From positions 1,000,622-1,064,621 of the forward strand of contig NC_015315.1 in the NCBI RefSeq assembly GCF_000193375.1: a DNA stretch of 64,000 bases, read 5' to 3'. Below the pieces are notes generated by a model. It was not told where the DNA came from. It did not search any database and worked only from the letters and a program-made list of their open reading frames with translations. The stretch is from Thermoproteus uzoniensis 768-20. Lineage in GTDB: Archaea > Thermoproteota > Thermoprotei > Thermoproteales > Thermoproteaceae. Of the stretch, positions 58,416 through 64,000 are shown piece after piece. How positions within the stretch are numbered: the stretch's first letter is position 1; every line of letters begins with the position of its first letter. A program made the position numbers and the translations under genes.

Positions 58416-59306
58416 GTGAGGCCCTCTGTGAGGCTGTGGCTCGCGTCGCTGTATCTCTTCATAATCGGGACCGCCACGCTGGCCTACACCTTGGTGGAGC
58501 TACTTCTAGGGCTGGCCTACGGGAGCCTTCTGGTGACCAGCGACGCCTTGCACGGCTTCATGGACGCGGCGATATCCTACATATCCGGCTTCGGCCTCTA
58601 CTACGCGTCTAGGAGAGGCCGCTCCTTTCCTTGGGACATTTACAGGCTGGAGAGCCTCATGACGCTCCTCTCGACGATCTGGGTCCTGGGCTTCTACACA
58701 TACCTCCTCGCCACCTCAATTAAGCCCGGCGGGAGGCCGACCCCCCTATGGATGACGTTGCTGTTGTTGGCCGGAGGCGCCATGACCTACGCCATGTACC
58801 TATGGGAGAGCCGGAACTACAGATCGCTGAGGATCGACATACTGAAAGCCGACGCGGCCCACGCTAAGGCCGATACGGCCCTCTCTGCCGCCGCTGCGGC
58901 CGCCGTGGTCATCAGCAACGCCGCGGGCCTGGCGGCCGCTGAGACCGCCGCCGTCTTCGCCATATACGGATACGTCCTCTACGAGTTTATCAAGCTCTCG
59001 AGAGACGCGGCCTACGGCATATTGGGGGCCCTCTACAAGGACCCGCGCCTCGAGGAGGGGATAAGGTCCGTACTGTCGGAGTTGGGGAAGCCTCTGGACG
59101 TCAAGGTGAGGAGGGCCGGCAGCTTCCTCGTGGTCTACACCTTAGTTGCCGTCAGCCCAGACATGACGGTCGGGAAGCTACACGCCTCAAGGACGAGGGC
59201 CATAAAGGCCATATCGAGGCTACACCCCCTCATAGTCCACGTAGACGTGAAGGTAGTACCCCACAGGAAGGAGCTGAGGCGGTGGCTGAGGGCAAGGCGG
59301 CAGTAG
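58416..59306 (+). CDS. cation diffusion facilitator (metal exporter)
   Basis: A 296-residue member of the CDF family, exporting Zn, Mn, Fe or similar divalent metals by proton exchange. Six hydrophobic segments are seen; the metal-site acidic/His residues are in TSDALHGFMDAA (TM2) and DAAHAKADTALS (TM5), as expected. The cytoplasmic C-terminal domain has a shorter sequence with HVDVKVV. GTG 58416 is preferred over the in-frame start at 58404, as the TATA-like AGATAATAAG is centred about 24 bp upstream. It ends 98 bp before the first structured repeat. Confidence 0.85.
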   Translation: MRPSVRLWLASLYLFIIGTATLAYTLVELLLGLAYGSLLVTSDALHGFMDAAISYISGFGLYYASRRGRSFPWDIYRLESLMTLLSTIWVLGFYTYLLATSIKPGGRPTPLWMTLLLLAGGAMTYAMYLWESRNYRSLRIDILKADAAHAKADTALSAAAAAAVVISNAAGLAAAETAAVFAIYGYVLYEFIKLSRDAAYGILGALYKDPRLEEGIRSVLSELGKPLDVKVRRAGSFLVVYTLVAVSPDMTVGKLHASRTRAIKAISRLHPLIVHVDVKVVPHRKELRRWLRARRQ

Positions 59307-59404
59307 AGGCCCCGCGCAAGGGCCGGGCGCCCGTAGTCCGTCGCTATCTGCCGCAACCCAGCCGCCTTCAGCATTGGCGAGGTCTAGAAGGCCTAAGTGC
59401 GCTG

Positions 59405-59495
59405 AGGCGGTGCTTGTGCCCCTCTCGGGGCCGCATCCCCGCCCGCATAGCGTTCAGGCGGTGCTTGTGCCCCTCTCGGGGCCGCATCCCCGCCC
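59405..59495. repeat. two 40-bp direct repeats with internal hairpins
   Basis: Copies at 59405-59444 and 59456-59495 are identical over 40 bp, 11 bp apart (period 51). Each starts AGGCGGTGCTTG and ends CCGCATCCCCGCCC. Within each, CCCC-TCTC-GGGG forms a hairpin, and the terminal GGCGG can pair with the terminal CCGCC. They sit in the 235-bp spacer before the DUF3800-like gene. Confidence 0.8.
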
Positions 59496-59515
59496 ACACC
59501 TATCAAGGACGGCCC

Positions 59516-59527
59516 AGTTATTTATAA
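59516..59527 (+). promoter_or_regulatory. TATA element of the DUF3800-like gene
   Basis: AGTTATTTATAA is centred about 21 bp before the GTG at 59542. Confidence 0.5.
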
Positions 59528-59541
59528 GCTTGTTGACCTAA

Positions 59542-60015
59542 GTGAGGCGGGTCGCGTTCGTCGACGAGTCCGGGACTAAGTCGTTCTGCAACTGCGTAGT
59601 CGTGGCGGGGCTAGTCGTCGAGGCGGCCGGTAGCTACATGTACTGGGGCGCAGGTCTCGTGGACGAGATAAGGCGGAGTCTGGGGATCGTCGGCGAGCTG
59701 AAGTGGAGGCGCGTCAAGAGGAGAGGAGGCAGAGAGCTCGTCGAGGCGCTGTTGAGGAGGTTCGAGGCCAGACACTTCGCGGTCCACTACACCTCGCAGA
59801 GGGACTTCGAGGCGCACCTCTGGAGGTTCCTGACGGACATAGACGCCGACATCTTCGTGCTGGATACGGGCCTCGCCGACGCCTCTAAGTTCCCGCGCGC
59901 CGTCAACAAGCCGTCGCATAAGGTCCCCGGGCTCCAACTAGCGGATTTAGTGGCTGGACTAATCTCGGAAAGGTACCGGGGAGGCGGTTGTCGGGAACGA
60001 CCTACACGGCCTTGA
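59542..60015 (+). CDS. DUF3800-like protein
   Basis: A 157-residue protein with the DUF3800 signatures: the N-terminal FVDESGTKSFCN, a central basic region, IFVLDTGLAD and the C-terminal VPGLQLADLVAGLISERY. The Asp/Glu and the QLADLVAG Asp suggest a nuclease-like (RNase H-type) active site, as proposed for the family, often found with mobile or defence genes. It is short for the family, so the C-terminus may be reduced; the last ten residues (GGGCRERPTRP) look non-native. It is preceded by the structured repeats and followed by a long non-coding stretch. Confidence 0.7.
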   Translation: MRRVAFVDESGTKSFCNCVVVAGLVVEAAGSYMYWGAGLVDEIRRSLGIVGELKWRRVKRRGGRELVEALLRRFEARHFAVHYTSQRDFEAHLWRFLTDIDADIFVLDTGLADASKFPRAVNKPSHKVPGLQLADLVAGLISERYRGGGCRERPTRP

Positions 60016-60324
60016 GAAGAACCGAGATGGACTGACGGTTGCTACAAAGCCGGTTGTCTGCACAACTTACCGCTCGCGACCGGTTGTATAATTGTATGAA
60101 GGCGTATCCGCTAAGTAGCTGTGCGCAGACGTGGAAAGCGCTGATGCCGGCTCTGCGTTAAGGCAAGATCAGGGGCCGTGCATATATTCTTTTTAATATT
60201 ATTAAATATTTATTAATTTTATCGAATAAAATCTAAATAAATTCATCCTCTTTAATTATAGTTATTAATATTTTTAAATAAAACTAAAAATAAAATATAT
60301 TTTTATCTAGGATATCGATACGCC
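60016..60324. other. 309-bp non-coding region with extreme A/T content in its second half
   Basis: The first part (60016-60180) is G/C-normal and contains no recognisable gene. From 60185 to 60310 it is mostly A and T (TTTTTAATATTATTAAATATTT and similar), which is unlike its surroundings. The TATA of the following gene is within it, around 60296-60304. Confidence 0.6.
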
Positions 60325-60924
60325 GTGGGCTGGCGCAAGTCGGTGCACCCACTCCGTAAAGAGCTCATAAGAGCTGTCGTCACATCGCCGGGTTCGTCGC
60401 GTTACAACATAGCTAGGAGACTTCCCTATCCCAACTCGACTGTATACTACGAACTTTCACGTCTTGAGCAAGAGAGGTACATACGTGTAGAGAATGGCCT
60501 TGTTTACCCTACCCTGAAGGGCATCGTCGAATACGTGGATCTCGCCGGTTGCGATACTACCGTGGTGAGGGCCGCCGTCAAGGTGCTGGGAGCGGATGTA
60601 CATGAGGGCATATGCGAGTTTTTGGAGTCTCTAAGGCCGTATAAGGAAAGGCTTGACGACAACCCCCTCACTGCTCTGTTTCTATTTCTAGGATTTCCTG
60701 TGACTTCAGATAGGGTGAAAAAGCTATCGGGCGAGGTTGCCTCCGTCGTTGCGAAGCTAGCGGCGGATGGGCTTCCGGCCGTCACCTTTGCCGGCCATCG
60801 CGGGATCTTGTTTATAGACGAGGACGGCTTTACGTGGTTTGTTGGGTATTGCGAAAGGTGCGGGGGATACGTGGCCGATAGATGTCCCCTCCTCGAGCCC
60901 TATTATCATAAATCTGATAAATAA
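60325..60924 (+). CDS. winged-helix protein with C-terminal zinc-binding segment
   Basis: A 199-residue likely transcription regulator. Residues 1-60 form a winged helix (ELIRAVVTSPGSSRYNIARR, NSTVYYELSRLEQERYI). A helical middle follows. The C-terminus has VGYCERCGGYVADRCPLLEPYYH, with three Cys and one His suitable for zinc. Codon use is less G/C-biased than in neighbours. The GTG at 60325 lies about 25 bp from the A/T-rich TATA region. It is located 60 bp upstream of the formate-dehydrogenase-like operon on the same strand, so it may regulate it. Confidence 0.7.
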   Translation: MGWRKSVHPLRKELIRAVVTSPGSSRYNIARRLPYPNSTVYYELSRLEQERYIRVENGLVYPTLKGIVEYVDLAGCDTTVVRAAVKVLGADVHEGICEFLESLRPYKERLDDNPLTALFLFLGFPVTSDRVKKLSGEVASVVAKLAADGLPAVTFAGHRGILFIDEDGFTWFVGYCERCGGYVADRCPLLEPYYHKSDK

Positions 60925-60984
60925 TATATGTCTTATTCGAAAAGACTCTGAACATCCGCTAAATATCGGCGTAAGCCTCACACC

Positions 60985-61191
60985 GTGGACCTAGACAAGG
61001 AGAAGGCGCTCGACCTTGTAAGGAAACAACGCGACGATTTCCTCAAGGTCTACGAGTCCGAGCTGAGGCTTTTCGGCGAAAGCGCCGGAGGGCTCTACGG
61101 CTTGATAATGAGCGAGCCCGACTACAGCTGTTTCAAGGCCAAGAGGCTTTTCGGCAAGAGGGACAAGAACTGGGGCTCTGCCAAGCTATGA
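60985..61191 (+). CDS. 68-residue protein coupled to the formate-dehydrogenase-like gene
   Basis: A small acidic/basic protein (DLDKEKALDLVRKQRDDFL at the N-terminus, then ESAGGLYGLIMSEPDYSCF and a Lys-rich end). One Cys, no membrane segment. It starts at GTG 60985; its stop TGA overlaps the start ATG of the next gene (ATGA), so translation is coupled. I do not recognise the family. By position it could be a chaperone or accessory subunit of the oxidoreductase, for example guarding its twin-arginine signal, but this is inference only. Confidence 0.65.
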   Translation: MDLDKEKALDLVRKQRDDFLKVYESELRLFGESAGGLYGLIMSEPDYSCFKAKRLFGKRDKNWGSAKL

Positions 61192-64000
61192 CGGTGGCGA
61201 CGACCAGAAGGGGGTTCTTGAAGATCTCCGCCATCGCGGCTCTGGCGCTCGGCCTGCCCGCCTCTGCCCAGACCCCGTTTATACAGCAGAAGACCTCGTG
61301 GGCTCTGGGCGAGATAGGGGGCAAGACGGGCTTGAAGAACGCCGCGGTGACGCCCACCATATGCACGTTCTGCTCCATGGGCTGCTCCATAGACTTCTAC
61401 ACGAGCGGCTCCGACATAATATGGACTAGGGGATCTCCCGAATCCTACATAAACTGGGGCGCCCTCTGCCCCAAGGGCAAGGTGGCCTACCAGCTGGCGA
61501 CCAGCACAGAGAGGCTGGACTCGCCCATGATAAGGACGGGCCCCAAGCCGCCTGCCGATGAGATCCTCAACGCCAAGACTTGGGACGAGCTGGTGGCCGT
61601 GATCAAGAAGTACCCGCCGCAGTGGCGGAAGGTGTCTTGGGAGGAGGCGTTCGCATACATAGCGAGGAAGCTGGCGGCTATCCTCAACGACTGGCGTAGC
61701 TCCACCGGCGCCCCAGCCCAGAGCGACGGCTACTACTACGTGGGCGCCAAGAACCCCGTCATGGTTATGGGCTCCTCGATACTCACGAACGAGGAGGCCT
61801 ACCTATCCAGGAAGCTGGCGGCGTTCCTCGGCACGTCGAACACGGACTCGGAGTACAGAAAGTGCCACTCGTCCACGGTGACCGCCCTCGCGTTGACGTA
61901 CGGCTGGGGCGCCGAGACGGCCAGCATAGAGGACGTGGCGCTGGCTGACGTGGTGCTCTTCTTCTCCAACCCCGCGGAGGCCCACCCGCTGTCCTTCTAC
62001 TACTTCATGAAGGGCAAGAAGGAGAGGGGCACTATCCTGATAGCTTTCAACCCCAACTACAGCAGGACGGTGGAGGCGAGCGATATATGGGTGCCCTTCC
62101 GCCCCGGCACCGACACAGCGATACTCAACTACATACTCCACTACGCCTTCTTCGAGAGGAACCCGCCAATAGATCAGCTCCCCGAGTTCCAGAGGCTTAT
62201 GTCGACTAGGTGGAACATAACGCAGGACGATCTCGACGACCTAAAGGCGATGTTGCAGGAGTACGACGCCCAGACAGTCTCCAACATAACAGGCGTGCCC
62301 GTCGACATGTTGAGGACCGTGGCGCAGATATACGTCGAGAACAGCGGCGTGGTTACCGGCCACAAGAAACACGGAGTCATACAGTGGGCTATGGGCATGA
62401 CGCAACACACGGACGCGGTGCTCAGCATAATTAGGGCCGCCGCCATAGTCCAGCTGTTGTTGGGCAACGTCGGCTATCCCGGAGGCGGCACCCACCCGTT
62501 CCGCGGCCACAGCAACGTGCAAGGCGCCACCGACGTCCAAGGCGGCGGGCTCGGCGTCCTCCCCGGCTACCACGCCCCGCCGGGGAGCCCCTTCGAGGTG
62601 AGGCTCTACCAGGACTGGAAGCTACAGGGGATGCCGGATCCCTGGAACTGGGAGGTGCCCCAGTGGGCCCTCAAGAGCTTCTCCACGACGACGCCTTCGC
62701 GCGGGAAGGCCGACGCGTTGAAGGCGCTCGAGGTCTTCAACTTCTACGGCTGGCGCCGCATGGAGTTGCTCTGGGGCGTCTACTGCGGCACCGTGCCGCC
62801 GGACGATCCCGTCAACGGAAAGGTGGTCTGCGACATACCGATAGGCACCGGCGCCTCGGAGACCACGTTCCCCAGCAAGGTCTTCACCGGAGATATAAAG
62901 GCCGCCTTCATATTCGGCGAGAACCCCGCCGTGACGGACCCCAACGTCAAGGTGACCATGGCCGCGCTCGCCAGCCTCCAACTTCTCGTCGTCTCGGACA
63001 TATTCGAGACAGAGACCGCTTGGTTCGCCGACGTTGTGTTGCCCGGCGTCTCCTTTGCCGAAAAGGAGGGGACGAAGACGGACGGCAACAGGGTCATCCA
63101 GTGGCAGTGGAGGGCGGTGCCGCCGAGAGGGCAGGCGAGGCCCGACTACTGGATCATAGCGAATCTGTACAAATATCTCAGGAGAGAAGGGGCCATACTC
63201 CTCCCCAGCGAGGCGGCCGGCGTGAAGTCCGAGGAGGTGAAGTTCAGAAAGGGCGGCCGGCTGGTGTTCGTCTACGAGCGCCCGCTGAGGCCGGACTACT
63301 CCTGGGACTACTCGGGCGGCGTGGGCGCGGCCCGGCCCATATCGGATATAGAGGCCGAGGTGAACCCGCGCATAATTAATAAGGAGATAAACTTCGCCAT
63401 GTTGATATATCAAGGGATGTACGACCCGGTGAGGGACTCCTTCACCACCATGAGACGCAACAACGCCTTGAGGAATCCGGGCGAGATAGACGGGACCTTC
63501 AGCTCCACCTTCAAGGTCTACAAGAACTGGGGCTGGTCTTGGCCCATGAACGTGCGGTTTATGTACAACTACGACTCGCTGGAGATCTATCTGGGCCATC
63601 CCGACGTGGTCACGGCGGCCGGGAAACAGTGGACGGTGACGGGCGAGACGGGCGAGATAATCGACGAGTACACCGGCGAGTATAGGCCAGCCTTCGTGCC
63701 CGGCCACAACTTCTTCGTGCCTAAGGCCTTCAAGAGGAGGCTCAGCGGCGTGGCCGATCTGTTCGGAGGCGCCGACTTGATGACGTTTATACGCACGGGC
63801 CAGCTGGCCTTCCTGGGCAAATTCGTCGTGGAGACGGACTCGGGGATCCAAGTGGTCGACTTCGACACCTTCGCGTCGTCCACCGGCATGCGGTATCTCT
63901 GGGCCAACGACACCCTATACTGGGACGAGCAGACTATGACGTTCCCCGCCTTCTTGAAGAGAATATTCTACCCCGGCGTCGGGTGGCGCCAGTTCAAGCC
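61188..64000 (+). CDS. formate-dehydrogenase-like molybdopterin oxidoreductase, 3' partial
   Basis: The frame is open from ATG 61188 to the window end (at least 937 residues). A twin-arginine signal TTRRGFLKISAIAALALGLP starts it. The [4Fe-4S] motif is CTFCSMGCSIDF with the fourth Cys in LCPKGK. The Mo/W ligand is Cys in YRKCHSSTVTALALTYGWG, the place where selenocysteine sits in some formate dehydrogenases; it is Cys here. TDSEY and the GVLPGYHAPPG region resemble FdhG/FDH-N alpha subunits. It probably oxidises formate or a related substrate on the outside of the membrane, in a W- or Mo-bis-MGD site. An Fe-S subunit gene is expected downstream. Confidence 0.88.
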   Translation, partial: MTVATTRRGFLKISAIAALALGLPASAQTPFIQQKTSWALGEIGGKTGLKNAAVTPTICTFCSMGCSIDFYTSGSDIIWTRGSPESYINWGALCPKGKVAYQLATSTERLDSPMIRTGPKPPADEILNAKTWDELVAVIKKYPPQWRKVSWEEAFAYIARKLAAILNDWRSSTGAPAQSDGYYYVGAKNPVMVMGSSILTNEEAYLSRKLAAFLGTSNTDSEYRKCHSSTVTALALTYGWGAETASIEDVALADVVLFFSNPAEAHPLSFYYFMKGKKERGTILIAFNPNYSRTVEASDIWVPFRPGTDTAILNYILHYAFFERNPPIDQLPEFQRLMSTRWNITQDDLDDLKAMLQEYDAQTVSNITGVPVDMLRTVAQIYVENSGVVTGHKKHGVIQWAMGMTQHTDAVLSIIRAAAIVQLLLGNVGYPGGGTHPFRGHSNVQGATDVQGGGLGVLPGYHAPPGSPFEVRLYQDWKLQGMPDPWNWEVPQWALKSFSTTTPSRGKADALKALEVFNFYGWRRMELLWGVYCGTVPPDDPVNGKVVCDIPIGTGASETTFPSKVFTGDIKAAFIFGENPAVTDPNVKVTMAALASLQLLVVSDIFETETAWFADVVLPGVSFAEKEGTKTDGNRVIQWQWRAVPPRGQARPDYWIIANLYKYLRREGAILLPSEAAGVKSEEVKFRKGGRLVFVYERPLRPDYSWDYSGGVGAARPISDIEAEVNPRIINKEINFAMLIYQGMYDPVRDSFTTMRRNNALRNPGEIDGTFSSTFKVYKNWGWSWPMNVRFMYNYDSLEIYLGHPDVVTAAGKQWTVTGETGEIIDEYTGEYRPAFVPGHNFFVPKAFKRRLSGVADLFGGADLMTFIRTGQLAFLGKFVVETDSGIQVVDFDTFASSTGMRYLWANDTLYWDEQTMTFPAFLKRIFYPGVGWRQFK

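Noticed and set aside
59405-59495. CRISPR array
   Set aside because: Only two copies; the unit is 40 bp with only an 11-bp spacer, and no cas gene is in the window. The unit also folds in a way that is unlike crenarchaeal CRISPR repeats.
62622-63851. 409-residue minus-strand open frame opposite the formate-dehydrogenase-like gene
   Set aside because: Antisense shadow rich in His, Arg and Gly; the plus strand encodes conserved molybdoenzyme sequence throughout.

Overview
The window is dense archaeal DNA, roughly 60% G+C by eye. The information-processing genes are archaeal or crenarchaeal: TATA-binding protein, family B DNA polymerase B1 closely resembling Sulfolobus Dpo1, ribosomal proteins S25e and S26e, Hjc, and TrmY. 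A tRNA with a non-canonical intron, the HEPN/MNT gene pairs and the sulfur/polysulfide-type molybdoenzyme point to a hyperthermophilic Thermoproteales, probably Thermoproteus or a close relative. This is an inference from gene content; no database was searched. Many genes have a TATA element centred about 22-26 bp upstream of the start codon, implying leaderless transcripts. I used that spacing to choose starts.

Layout. 1-9.6 kb: housekeeping genes (acetyltransferase, PIN-like protein, cysteine-synthase-like PLP enzyme, HerA-like ATPase, CTP-dependent riboflavin kinase with a class II aldolase, geranylgeranyl reductase, Hjc, UPF0173 hydrolase, TBP, S25e). 9.6-14.8 kb: upper mevalonate pathway (thiolase-like protein, DUF35 protein and HMG-CoA synthase on the minus strand, HMG-CoA reductase divergent), plus a roadblock-like protein. 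14.9-22.6 kb: PolB1, a CDP-alcohol phosphatidyltransferase, S26e-TrmY, ProS, TrmI and a cysteine-cluster protein. 22.6-29.9 kb: a five-gene Opp/Dpp-type ABC importer. 30.4-36.7 kb: an intron-containing CAU tRNA, an SLC13-like permease, a HEPN/MNT pair, a DUF72 protein, an aldo/keto reductase and ArgF. 36.9-41.3 kb: a complete branched-chain-amino-acid-type ABC importer. 42.2-46.4 kb: a three-subunit molybdopterin oxidoreductase of PsrABC/PhsABC type. 46.5-50.5 kb: a PMT-like membrane protein, an MFS transporter and a NuoB-NuoC pair. 50.6-52.1 kb: an MNT gene with a frameshifted HEPN partner, a small membrane protein and a 52-residue zinc-ribbon protein. 52.1-56.3 kb: an ECF-type importer interrupted by a PEBP gene. 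56.4-64 kb: radical SAM/SPASM enzyme, third HEPN/MNT pair, cation diffusion facilitator, a structured tandem repeat, a DUF3800-like protein, a winged-helix regulator, and the start of a formate-dehydrogenase-like molybdoenzyme operon running off the right edge.

The most interesting observations are these. (i) The solute-binding protein of the Opp/Dpp transporter appears circularly permuted: the segment matching the second half of bacterial DppA comes first. (ii) The thiolase-like protein of the mevalonate cluster has Asp at the nucleophilic Cys position and Asn at the catalytic His position. (iii) A tRNA carries two introns, one outside the anticodon loop. (iv) A HEPN gene is split by a single-base frameshift. 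(v) Two 40-bp structured repeats lie upstream of the DUF3800 gene. (vi) A nuoB-nuoC pair stands without nuoD or other complex I genes.

Functionally the window combines lipid precursor synthesis (mevalonate, geranylgeranyl reduction, CDP-alcohol transfer), uptake of peptides or sugars, amino acids and probably a vitamin, and anaerobic respiration using Mo/W oxidoreductases.
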